A stretch of DNA of 64,000 nt from an endosymbiont of Lamellibrachia barhami. GTDB taxonomy: Bacteria > Pseudomonadota > Gammaproteobacteria > Chromatiales > Chromatiaceae. Position numbers and translations under genes: made by a program. Positions 56,221-64,000 of this stretch are shown here, piece by piece (the stretch's first letter is position 1; every line of letters begins with the position of its first letter). The stretch covers positions 3,443,382 to 3,507,381 of the forward strand of contig NZ_JAAVSH020000001.1 of the NCBI RefSeq assembly GCF_011947365.2. Reading direction: 5' to 3'. Under the pieces are notes generated by a model. It was not told the DNA's origin. It was given only the letters and a program-made list of their open reading frames with translations, and searched no databases.

Positions 56221-56434
56221 CTGTGCTGACCATTAAACAACCCTATAGAAGACGGGGTGTTGAATTGTAGGAGCGACGGGGTGCCGTCCCTACTCACTCT
56301 TCGCAGCAAGCTACGGAAAACCAAACCTAAAGAGACTAAATAATGATCTGGCTCAACGCAGTTTGATCAATGCAATCACAAGTGCTCTATATTTGGCTAC
56401 ACTTGGGTAAACCTAACAAGAACTGCCGAAGGCA
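56221..56434. other. Intergenic region with a hairpin, upstream of the V-ATPase operon
   Basis: 214 bp. GTAGGAGCGACGG (56267-56279) pairs with CCGTCCCTAC (56284-56293), a short REP-like hairpin. The remainder should hold the V-ATPase promoter; no -35/-10 pair was convincing. Confidence 0.5.
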
Positions 56435-56758
56435 ATGGACGAAAATCTACAGCGACTGCTCGACGCCGAGATGCAGGCAGAGCAGCTCCACCAGCAAGCC
56501 AACGAGGAACGGGAGCGGATCATCCACGATGCACTGCAGGAAGTCCGTGCGCAGGAGACTCGGTTTGAAACCCGGATTCCTGAACTGCATGCATCATTTC
56601 TCGACAAAGCCAATAGCCGGTCCGACCAGACGATCGCCGAGCTAAAACGGCGTTTCGACGAGCACCACACTCAACTAAGAGAGTATGCCGAGACAAGGGA
56701 GGATGATGCGCTGGATGCCGCATTCCAGCTATTGACGGATCCGGCTGCTGACGACTGA
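56435..56758 (+). CDS. V-type ATPase peripheral stalk subunit (G/H type)
   Basis: 107 aa, almost wholly predicted coiled coil (LLDAEMQAEQLHQQANEERERIIHDALQEVRAQE...). Position at the head of the V-type ATPase operon and the AEEL-rich pattern match the NtpF/AhaH peripheral stalk subunit that pairs with subunit E. The low-complexity helical sequence makes the exact family less certain than the role. Confidence 0.75.
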   Translation: MDENLQRLLDAEMQAEQLHQQANEERERIIHDALQEVRAQETRFETRIPELHASFLDKANSRSDQTIAELKRRFDEHHTQLREYAETREDDALDAAFQLLTDPAADD

Positions 56759-56765
56759 TCAAACA

Positions 56766-57809
56766 ATGAACAGCAGCGCATCCCAAACCTATCTCAAAAC
56801 CCGGGTCAATATCTTCGCCACGCAGCTATTCACAGACGACCGAATTCTTGAACTGTTGGACATGCCTCTGGAAGAGCTGAGTGGCACATTTGGCCTGACT
56901 GGAATCATTGAATCCCACCTCGCACCCCAACAACTGAATCATGCACTGGAACAGTCACTGCTTCACTCCCTGATGTCAGACCTCTCGGTACTCCTGCGTC
57001 CTTTGGACGGCACTTCCCGGGTACTGCTGGTCTACTGGTCCCGCAAATTCGCCCTTTTCAACCTAAAGACCCTGATCCGCTGCAAGCTGAATGAACTCAG
57101 TCTTGAAGAGGTCAGTGGCTATCTACACCATCTGCCGGACATCATCCGGCTTCCCCATGAAAAACTGCTGCAGGCGGAGAACATACTGGAGATGCTACAC
57201 CTGCTCGAACATGGGCCCTATCAATCGATAGCCCGTCAGGCAAGGCAGGTCTATGAGGAGAAGAATGAACCCTTCTCCCTGGATGCCGCCATCGACCGCA
57301 GTTACTTCCAGGGCATGGTGAAATACAGCAACAGCAATAGCCAGATTGACCGGGAGGGACTGAAAGAGCTGATCGGCATGCTCACCGACCGGCAGAATCT
57401 GCTTTGGGTATTGCGCTACCGTTTCATGTACCAGCTCTCCTCCGGTGAGACCTACTATCTGCTCGTTCCATTCGGAAAATATCTCGATCGCAACCGGTTG
57501 ATGGAGCTTGTCAATCTCGACAGTTTCCAGTCCGTACTCGAAAAACTGCCACCAAAGCTGAGTCGAATAGTCAGCGGCACCACAAATGCAATGCAGGCAA
57601 GACAGCGCCTGGACTTCTATCTCAGTGGTGAAATGCGGCGCCTGATCCGCTTCAGTCCATCACCGGCCACCCGTGCACTTGCCTATCTCGTTGCCCGGGA
57701 TACCGACCTGAAACGCCTTAACGCTCTGCTGCAGGGGAAACTGCTCGGTTTGGATAGTGAACTGGTTCATGAGGCACTCATGCCCCCCGCGTTCCAGGAA
57801 GCTGCATGA
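56766..57809 (+). CDS. V-type ATPase subunit C (AC39-like)
   Basis: 347 aa. Soluble subunit linking the central rotor axle to the c ring. All-helical; contains NLKTLIRCKLN, SYFQGMVKYS and RRLIRFSPSPATRALAYLVARDTDLKRLNALLQGK, the last being a recognisable C/AC39 signature. It lies 7 bp after the stalk gene. Confidence 0.85.
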   Translation: MNSSASQTYLKTRVNIFATQLFTDDRILELLDMPLEELSGTFGLTGIIESHLAPQQLNHALEQSLLHSLMSDLSVLLRPLDGTSRVLLVYWSRKFALFNLKTLIRCKLNELSLEEVSGYLHHLPDIIRLPHEKLLQAENILEMLHLLEHGPYQSIARQARQVYEEKNEPFSLDAAIDRSYFQGMVKYSNSNSQIDREGLKELIGMLTDRQNLLWVLRYRFMYQLSSGETYYLLVPFGKYLDRNRLMELVNLDSFQSVLEKLPPKLSRIVSGTTNAMQARQRLDFYLSGEMRRLIRFSPSPATRALAYLVARDTDLKRLNALLQGKLLGLDSELVHEALMPPAFQEAA

Positions 57810-57833
57810 AACAACGTCAGAGTGATCCCTATC

Positions 57834-59711
57834 ATGTTTAGCACTCTGCCGATGAAACATCTGCGGATCCAACTGCTTACCGAGGATCTTCCGGAAGCTT
57901 CACTGCTTCTTGCGGAACTGGGGGTGTTTGCACCGGACCCCCGTCCAATTCTGGAAGCGGAGCTGCCTTCGATTCCAGGGGAGGATTACCGCCATTTCTA
58001 CGCCCAGGCCCGCTCAAGATTTGACAAGATCGCCCGTCACGTCGCCTACACGGACACACTGGATAACAAGGAAGTCCACGCTGTCAGTGAGGCGGATTTG
58101 CAGCTGACCAACGACTGGCTGGGTGAGGTTTGGAGTGACTGTTCTGAATTTGAAGAGGAGCGGCACCGCCTGCGAGACCAACTCCACGCCATCGATGAAC
58201 TCGAGCAGACCCTGGATAATTTCAGTAACCTGAATATCGATCTGGGACGGCTGCAACAGAAGAGCCGTTTTCTCGAGATCCACATCGGCATGGTTGCGCG
58301 CACCCAAGTCAAGCAATTGGAAGAGGCCGTGGGGCTGGCGGGCTATCTGCTTTACCGTTTCCTTGAACGTGAGGCGCGAACCCACGTGATTATCATCGGT
58401 GCACTGGGTGGTGAGTCCGCAGAACTGAAGTCAGTGTTGGACACCGCCGGTTTCCGGCCACTGCAGGTGCCGGAAGCCCTCCACAGCGAACCGGAGAAGG
58501 CAAAAGCGAGCCTGCAGGAGCAACAGACGGATCTGCTGCAACGGCAACAACAATTGGAGTCACGCAGCGCTGCCTGGAGTACTTCAATCGCGCGACATCT
58601 CTCAAAAGCCGCCCAGACCCTGCGCCAGGCAGCTCCCTACTTCCAGGTTCAAAATGCCGCAAGAAATCAGGGCAGCCTCTCTGCGATACAGGGCTGGATA
58701 CCGGCGCGGGAGGTAGCGAAAGCCGAAACGAGATTGCGGCAGAAGTTGCACAACCCCTTTGTCCTCGAAAGCCGCAACCCCACTGCGGACGAACGGCCGA
58801 TCGTGCCATCGTTCATCAGCCGCAACCGTCTGCTCAAGCCCTTCTCTATACTGGTCAAACAATACGGTATACCCCGCTATGGGGAGGTCAACCCCACGCT
58901 GCTGTTCGCTATCAGCTATATCCTGATGTTCGGCATGATGTTCGGCGACGTGGGACACGGCGCGATGATCTTGCTCATCGGCATCCTGGCCCGGCGCAAA
59001 CTCGGCTCATTTACCCTGTTTGCGGTCGCCGCAGGCATCTCTTCCATGGTGTTCGGCCTGCTTTACGGCAGTATCTTCGGCTATGAACATGTGATCCAAG
59101 CTATCTGGATTGCGCCCATGTCGGACCCACTCTACATGCTCACCATGGCGCTCATTTGGGGCGTGGGTTTTCTGATACTCATCACCCTGATCAATATCAT
59201 CAACCATCTGCAGCAGAACGATCCCAGCGGCGCGCTGTTTGGTGATAACGGCATACTCAGCCTGTTACTCTATATTGGGCTCCTGTGGGGCAGCTTCAAT
59301 GTCTATCAGGATGGCGCCTTCGGCGTGGGAGCGGCTATCGTGAGTCTATCCACTCTACTGGCTCTCTTCGCCTACAAGCTGATGGAAACGGACGCCTCCC
59401 CGGGAGAACGGATTCTGGTCGCCGCCATCGAGACCTTTGAAACCGTTACCGGCTACGCCTCGAATACCCTCTCTTTCCTGCGTGTCGCGGCATTCAGTCT
59501 CAACCATGTGGCCCTCTCTGTCGCGGTATTTACCCTGGCGGGAATGATGGAGGAGACCGGTTACTGGATCACCGTGATACTGGGCAATCTGTTCATTCTC
59601 ATCCTGGAAGGTCTGATTGTAACCATCCAGGTTTTGAGACTGGAATACTACGAAGGCTTCTCCCGGTTCTTCGCAGGGGACGGCAAGGCCTTTAAGCCAT
59701 TGACACTGTAG
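57834..59711 (+). CDS. V-type ATPase subunit I (a-subunit)
   Basis: 625 aa from the ATG at 57834. The N-terminal half (about 1-350) is soluble and helical; the C-terminal half has about seven or eight membrane helices, e.g. TLLFAISYILMFGMMFGDVGHGAMILLIGIL, which includes the diagnostic MFGDVGHG. The late helix TLSFLRVAAFSLNHVALSVAVF holds the essential Arg that faces the rotor carboxylate. It forms the ion path with subunit K. Confidence 0.92.
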   Translation: MFSTLPMKHLRIQLLTEDLPEASLLLAELGVFAPDPRPILEAELPSIPGEDYRHFYAQARSRFDKIARHVAYTDTLDNKEVHAVSEADLQLTNDWLGEVWSDCSEFEEERHRLRDQLHAIDELEQTLDNFSNLNIDLGRLQQKSRFLEIHIGMVARTQVKQLEEAVGLAGYLLYRFLEREARTHVIIIGALGGESAELKSVLDTAGFRPLQVPEALHSEPEKAKASLQEQQTDLLQRQQQLESRSAAWSTSIARHLSKAAQTLRQAAPYFQVQNAARNQGSLSAIQGWIPAREVAKAETRLRQKLHNPFVLESRNPTADERPIVPSFISRNRLLKPFSILVKQYGIPRYGEVNPTLLFAISYILMFGMMFGDVGHGAMILLIGILARRKLGSFTLFAVAAGISSMVFGLLYGSIFGYEHVIQAIWIAPMSDPLYMLTMALIWGVGFLILITLINIINHLQQNDPSGALFGDNGILSLLLYIGLLWGSFNVYQDGAFGVGAAIVSLSTLLALFAYKLMETDASPGERILVAAIETFETVTGYASNTLSFLRVAAFSLNHVALSVAVFTLAGMMEETGYWITVILGNLFILILEGLIVTIQVLRLEYYEGFSRFFAGDGKAFKPLTL

Positions 59712-59749
59712 ACCTGCAACGCTTCCACTACTCAAACAAGGAGCATGAC

Positions 59750-60187
59750 ATGTACTGGCTGATTACCCTGATGACCATGGGCATTGTGGGCGTCATCGCC
59801 ACCGGCGTGGTGATGGAGATCAAACCCGCTGCTATCAACAGACGCTGGTTCAAGCCCACTATCGGTCTCAATCTACTGTTTTTTATCGTCGGTCAGATCA
59901 CGCTGCTCTTTTATGGCGTGCAGGAAGTTATGGCCGCTCCGGCAGTGGCTGAGAGCAGCGGCGAGATCTCTATCGGCCTCGGATTGGGCATCATCGGTGT
60001 GGGTATTCCGACCGCATTGAGTACCGTCGGCGCAGGCATCGCGGTAGGTCCCATCGGCGCTGCCTCCCTGGCGGTACTGGCGGAAAAACCCGAGATATTC
60101 GGACGTACACTAATCTATCTGGGTCTGGCCGAGGGCATCGCCATCTACGGTCTGGTCATGAGTATCCTGCTGCTGGACAAACTCTGA
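59750..60187 (+). CDS. V-type ATPase subunit K (proteolipid)
   Basis: 145 aa with four predicted helices. The C-terminal pair is typical: GLGIIGVGIPTALSTVGAGIAVGPIGAASLAVLAEKPE and YLGLAEGIAIYGLVMSILLL, with the ion-binding Glu in LAEGIAIYG. The N-terminal pair (about 4-22 and 39-60) lacks the Gly-rich proteolipid pattern and has no carboxylate. One carboxylate per four helices would be expected to lower the ion-to-ATP ratio. Confidence 0.88.
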   Translation: MYWLITLMTMGIVGVIATGVVMEIKPAAINRRWFKPTIGLNLLFFIVGQITLLFYGVQEVMAAPAVAESSGEISIGLGLGIIGVGIPTALSTVGAGIAVGPIGAASLAVLAEKPEIFGRTLIYLGLAEGIAIYGLVMSILLLDKL

Positions 60188-60194
60188 GTTATCC

Positions 60195-60548
60195 ATGTCC
60201 AACGAGACCCTGCAACAGCAACAGACCCGTCTGATATTCCTGGGCAGCACCTCAATCGCCAATGGGTTCAGACTCATCGGTTTTGAAACCCGTCCGGATC
60301 CGAGCCTGCAGGAGGTCGATCAGCTGTTCAGTGAATTACTCAACGAACGGCAACATGCCTTCATCGTCATCGATCACTCACTGGAAAAGCTCGATTCAAA
60401 ACTCATCCAGCAGATACGCAACGAGGGCGGCAGGATCGTACTTTCGGAAGTACCCTCACTGGATGATCCCAACTGTTATCAATGCAGCATCGACCGACAA
60501 CTCTCCATACTGATTGGTGAAGATGGTGACGAAGGAGCCCAATTGTGA
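60195..60548 (+). CDS. V-type ATPase subunit F
   Basis: 117 aa. Rotor-axle subunit with an alpha/beta fold. It contains LIFLGSTSIANGFRLIGFET and HAFIVIDHSLEKL, typical of subunit F. Gene start 7 bp after K. The stop overlaps the GTG of subunit E. Confidence 0.82.
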   Translation: MSNETLQQQQTRLIFLGSTSIANGFRLIGFETRPDPSLQEVDQLFSELLNERQHAFIVIDHSLEKLDSKLIQQIRNEGGRIVLSEVPSLDDPNCYQCSIDRQLSILIGEDGDEGAQL

Positions 60549-61177
60549 ATCAGGTTGACGAACTGGCTCAGACGATCCTCAAGCGCGCTGAATCGATGGC
60601 CGACGAGTGCCATGATCGCGCCCGGGTGGGTCGTGACGTGATCCTGCGTGATGCCAGTGAACGACTCCATCTGCGGGAAGAGAAGGAGACGCTGCTGGCC
60701 AAGGCGATGGCGGATCGTACCTATCGGCGCAAGGTACAGGCCGACGAACTCAAACTTCACAGCCGTATGGATCATCTGCGGTGGAATCTGGTACAGGCTG
60801 TAATCGAACGACTACCTTTCCGCATGACGGAGTTGACCCAGGATAAAAACCGCTATTTCACCCTTTTACAGGCCTACCTCAGCAGGGGCGCGGAGATGAT
60901 CGAGGCCGACACACTGGTCGTCGAGCTAAACGCAAACGATCAGCGGCGACTACAAAATAACTGGGATGAATTTGCCGGTGCCGCTGTGCCGGACAAACAA
61001 CTCCTTCTGGCCGAAGAGCCTATTCGGACCATTGGAGGACTCTGTCTTCGAACCCAGGACAATCGAATCAGATTGGATCAGACCTTCGAAGGACGTCTGG
61101 AACGGCTCGAAGATCGACTTTATCAGGCCATCGTTGAACGCCTGCTGCCCCCACCCCGTAGCGGCGCGTCGCTGTAG
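60545..61177 (+). CDS. V-type ATPase subunit E
   Basis: 210 aa peripheral stalk subunit. Helical N-terminus (residues 1-95), then a small alpha/beta domain (GGLCLRTQDNRIRLDQTFEGRLERL) as in subunit E. A GTG start overlaps subunit F by 4 bp. Confidence 0.82.
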   Translation: MNQVDELAQTILKRAESMADECHDRARVGRDVILRDASERLHLREEKETLLAKAMADRTYRRKVQADELKLHSRMDHLRWNLVQAVIERLPFRMTELTQDKNRYFTLLQAYLSRGAEMIEADTLVVELNANDQRRLQNNWDEFAGAAVPDKQLLLAEEPIRTIGGLCLRTQDNRIRLDQTFEGRLERLEDRLYQAIVERLLPPPRSGASL

Positions 61178-61204
61178 TCCCCAGGCCCATAGCGGAATAA
61201 AGAG

Positions 61205-62995
61205 ATGACAAAACAGGGCATAATCAAAGATATCAACGGTCCCATCGTGACCATCACCCTCCCCGGTGTAGCCAACGGGGAACAGGTCAAGATCGGAGAG
61301 TTGGGTCTCTATGGCGAAGTGATCTCCCTGCAGGGCAGCGAGGCTCTGGTACAGATCTATGAATCCACCGAGATGGTGCGCCCCGGCGAGCCGGTTGAGG
61401 GGCTGGGCCATCCCCTCTCGGTGGAACTCGGACCCGGTCTGATGGGTGGTATCTTTGACGGGGTGCAGCGCCCACTGGAAAAGATGTTTCTGCAGGCGGG
61501 TGATCAGATTCCAAGAGGACTGAGCCCGGACGCACTGGACCGGGAGTCTCAATGGACCTTCACACCGACGGAATCCCTGGAACCCAACACGCAAGTCAGC
61601 GGCGGCATCCAGCTGGGCAGTGTACAGGAGACCGAGTCGGTCCTGCATCGTATCCTGGTGCCGCCGGATGTCAGCGGCGAACTGATTGAGATCGCTCCTG
61701 AAGGGGACTATAGCCTCGATCAGACCATTGCCCGGGTAAAAACAGCGAATGGTGAGATACGCAGACTCAAACTCTTTCATCGCTGGCCGGTGCGCCAACC
61801 CCGTCCCTATCTGCACCGGGATCACAGCTCCGAACCCCTGATCACCGGCCAACGTGTCCTCGATACCTTCTTCCCCCTCCTGAAAGGCGGCAAGGGCGCC
61901 GTGCCCGGCCCCTTCGGCGCCGGCAAAACCATGGTGCAGCACCAAGTGGCACGCTGGTCAAACGCGGATATCGTCATCTATGTCGGCTGCGGCGAGCGTG
62001 GTAACGAGTTGGTCGATGTACTCGATAGCTTCCCCAAGCTCAAAGACCCCTACACCGGACGCTCCCTGATGGAACGCACCCTGCTGGTGGCAAATACCTC
62101 CAACATGCCGGTGGTGGCCCGCGAGGCGTCCATCTACGTCGGCATCACTATTGCAGAATACTATCGTGACCAGGGGCATGACGTGGTGATGCTGGCAGAC
62201 TCCACCAGCCGTTGGGCCGAGGCCCTGCGGGAGGTCTCTGGACGTTTGGGACAGATGCCCGTCGAAGAGGGTTATCCGGCCTATCTCGCCTCCCGTCTCT
62301 CCGCGTTCTACGAGCGGGCGGGGCGGGTCGAAACTCACGACTGCGGCAAAGGTTCTGTAAGTCTGATCGGTGCAGTATCGCCACCCGGCGGCGACTTTTC
62401 AGAACCGGTCACCAGCCACACCAAAGAGATCATCCAGACCTTCTGGGCGCTCTCCAAGGAGCTGGCGGACGCCCGCCACTATCCGGCGATCGACTGGGTC
62501 GACAGCTTCTCCGCAGATGTCTCTACCGCAGCCATTTGGTGGCACGAACAGGTCGACCGGAATTGGGAAAATCGCCGGGGGCAGGCACTGGGCATGCTCG
62601 CCAGGGATGCGGAACTCTCCCGCATCGTCAACCTGGTGGGACCGGAGGCGCTCTCTTCCGCCCAGCGCTGGATGTTGGAGGGCGCCGCCCTGATCAAAGA
62701 GGGGGTACTGCAGCAGAGCGCGCTCGATCCTGTGGATACCTTCTCCTCCCCAGAGAAACAGTTCCTCCTGCTGGATACACTGCTTACCATCTATGATCAG
62801 GGCGCCGACCTGATCGAACTGGGTGTGCCGGTGCAGGAGTTGAGCGACCTGCCGATTCTGGCCAAGTTGCGACGCTGCAAGGAGGTCTATGATTCCGACC
62901 AGCTGGGTCAGCTGCGGGAGTTCCGCGAGCAGGCCATCAAAATCTTTGAATCCATCCGGTCCGAATACGCTCAGCGTGGGGAGCAGATATCATGA
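61205..62995 (+). CDS. V-type ATPase catalytic subunit A
   Basis: 596 aa. Walker A GPFGAGKT (residues near 238-245), the family's bulge domain after the N-terminal barrel, catalytic Glu in CGERGNE, Walker [23 protein letters not shown] precedes the ATG. It hydrolyses or makes ATP with subunit B. Length is in the usual 580-600 range. Confidence 0.96.
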   Translation: MTKQGIIKDINGPIVTITLPGVANGEQVKIGELGLYGEVISLQGSEALVQIYESTEMVRPGEPVEGLGHPLSVELGPGLMGGIFDGVQRPLEKMFLQAGDQIPRGLSPDALDRESQWTFTPTESLEPNTQVSGGIQLGSVQETESVLHRILVPPDVSGELIEIAPEGDYSLDQTIARVKTANGEIRRLKLFHRWPVRQPRPYLHRDHSSEPLITGQRVLDTFFPLLKGGKGAVPGPFGAGKTMVQHQVARWSNADIVIYVGCGERGNELVDVLDSFPKLKDPYTGRSLMERTLLVANTSNMPVVAREASIYVGITIAEYYRDQGHDVVMLADSTSRWAEALREVSGRLGQMPVEEGYPAYLASRLSAFYERAGRVETHDCGKGSVSLIGAVSPPGGDFSEPVTSHTKEIIQTFWALSKELADARHYPAIDWVDSFSADVSTAAIWWHEQVDRNWENRRGQALGMLARDAELSRIVNLVGPEALSSAQRWMLEGAALIKEGVLQQSALDPVDTFSSPEKQFLLLDTLLTIYDQGADLIELGVPVQELSDLPILAKLRRCKEVYDSDQLGQLREFREQAIKIFESIRSEYAQRGEQIS

Positions 62996-64000
62996 GCGCC
63001 AAGGAGTACCGCACCGTCTCCTCCGCCCGGGGAGGACTACTGACGGTCAGCCAGGTTCCGGGCATCGCCTTCGGCGACCGGGTGGAGATCCGGGACAGCC
63101 AGGGCAGGAAGCGCAATGGTCAGGTCATTCGAAGTTCGAACATAGAGGTGTTGATACAGGTTTTCGAGGGAACCGACCACCTCGATCTGGAGAACACATG
63201 GGTGCGTTTTCTGGATACCCCACTGGAGATCAGCCTCTCCCCGGAGATCCTGGGGCGCGTCTTCAACGGACTGGGGGAGCCCAAAGACGGTCGTCCACCC
63301 GTGGTCTCCCGTCTGCATCGAAGCATCAACGCCAACGCCTTCAACCCGGCAGCGCGCACCTATCCCAAAGAATTCATCCAGACCGGCATCTCCACCATCG
63401 ACGGCCTTAATTCCCTGGTGCGGGGGCAGAAACTGCCGATCTTCTCCGCCTCGGGATTGCCCCACAACAGACTTGCCGCCCAGATCGTGCGGCAGGCCAA
63501 ACTACCGGATGAAGAGAGTCACTTCTCCATCGTTTTCGCGGCGATGGGCGTCTCCTACTCCGACGCCCGTTTTTTCCAGGAGGAGTTCGCCTCCTCCGGT
63601 GTGCTCGGCAACGTGGTGATGTTCATCAATCTGGCGGACGAGCCGCCGGTGGAGCGGCTCACCCTTCCACGCATGGCGCTCACTGCCGCTGAGTACCTGG
63701 CCTTCGACCTCGACCGTCATGTGCTGGTTGTCATGACCGACATGACCCACTATGCGGAGGCGTTGCGGGAGGTGGCCACCGCCAAAGGCGACGTACCTGC
63801 GCGCAAGGGCTATCCCGGCTATCTCTATTCCGATCTGGCGGAGATCTACGAGCGTTCCGGCCGGATCAAGGACCGCCACGGATCGATCACCCTGGTGCCG
63901 GTGCTGTCGATGCCCAGCGACGACATCACCCATCCGATACCCGACCTCACCGGTTACATCACCGAAGGGCAGATCGTGTTGAGCCGGGAACTGCACAACC
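62992..64000 (+). CDS. V-type ATPase subunit B (partial, runs off window)
   Basis: Starts with an ATGA overlap with the subunit A stop and is open to the end of the window (about 336 residues). [55 protein letters not shown] and [14 protein letters not shown] are B-subunit signatures; the P-loop is replaced by SGLPHNRLA, as expected for the non-catalytic subunit. Subunit D is expected just beyond the edge. Confidence 0.95.
   Translation, partial: MSAKEYRTVSSARGGLLTVSQVPGIAFGDRVEIRDSQGRKRNGQVIRSSNIEVLIQVFEGTDHLDLENTWVRFLDTPLEISLSPEILGRVFNGLGEPKDGRPPVVSRLHRSINANAFNPAARTYPKEFIQTGISTIDGLNSLVRGQKLPIFSASGLPHNRLAAQIVRQAKLPDEESHFSIVFAAMGVSYSDARFFQEEFASSGVLGNVVMFINLADEPPVERLTLPRMALTAAEYLAFDLDRHVLVVMTDMTHYAEALREVATAKGDVPARKGYPGYLYSDLAEIYERSGRIKDRHGSITLVPVLSMPSDDITHPIPDLTGYITEGQIVLSRELHN

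Noticed and set aside
60950-61945. 331-codon minus-strand open frame across V-ATPase E and A
   Set aside because: Crosses two real genes on the other strand and has no domain-like pattern.

Overview
The window looks like a chromosomal contig from a gammaproteobacterium. Nearly every housekeeping gene reads like gammaproteobacterial homologues (xerD, yajQ, dsbC, hemF, ybiT-type ABC-F, ompR/envZ, lysS, prfB, sirB2, trmO). A TusA-DsrE2 sulfur-carrier pair, a V-type ATPase operon and a CzcCBA pump suggest a marine or sediment sulfur oxidiser, possibly a thioautotrophic symbiont. That lineage call is inference. No rRNA, tRNA or CRISPR array was seen.

Layout. 1-6.3 kb is core: the 3' end of a probable alkyltransferase gene, xerD, yajQ-dsbC (closed by a strong terminator), a PP2C phosphatase/FHA pair, a small unknown gene, hemF and a DUF2461 gene. 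6.5-16.9 kb holds an ABC-F ATPase convergent with a type I Wadjet (JetABCD/MksFEBG) plasmid-defence operon. Both are damaged by ~1 kb direct duplications whose left parts are indel-rich. Removing exactly 1011 bp and 1093 bp restores both reading frames, so an assembly or strain-mixture artefact is likely. 17-29 kb is a nitrate assimilation region: on the minus strand nirB, nirD, a molybdenum nitrate reductase and a fused ferredoxin/DmsC membrane protein; on the plus strand a NarK-type transporter (frameshifted) and a PP2C-kinase fusion. The two arms diverge from an intergenic region with two opposed sigma-54 promoter matches. An IS1595-family element with target-site duplication sits between the reductase and the fused electron-transfer gene.

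29-36.7 kb: a small secreted protein, OmpR/EnvZ, an outer-membrane barrel protein, a TSP3-repeat protein, a DUF2202 protein, then a TetR regulator with tusA-dsrE2. The same operator-like palindrome precedes tetR and tusA. 36.9-43 kb is a heavy-metal efflux operon (CzcI-like, CzcC, CzcB, CzcA). 43.1-44.4 kb is an LbtU-type siderophore porin behind a sigma-70 promoter overlapped by a Fur box. 44.5-47.2 kb carries lysS and prfB (with the programmed +1 frameshift). 47.3-49.2 kb has two tandem paralogous sigma-factor-like genes of identical length, next to a large hybrid histidine kinase (49.6-52.6 kb).

52.7-56.2 kb has a glycosyltransferase, a nucleosidase-like protein, an SDR, trmO and sirB2. 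56.4-64 kb is a V-type ATPase operon in the order stalk(G/H)-C-I-K-F-E-A-B, with B running off the window. A composite double-hairpin repeat occurs three times (6.27, 17.02 and 54.13 kb), and several other inverted repeats sit between genes.
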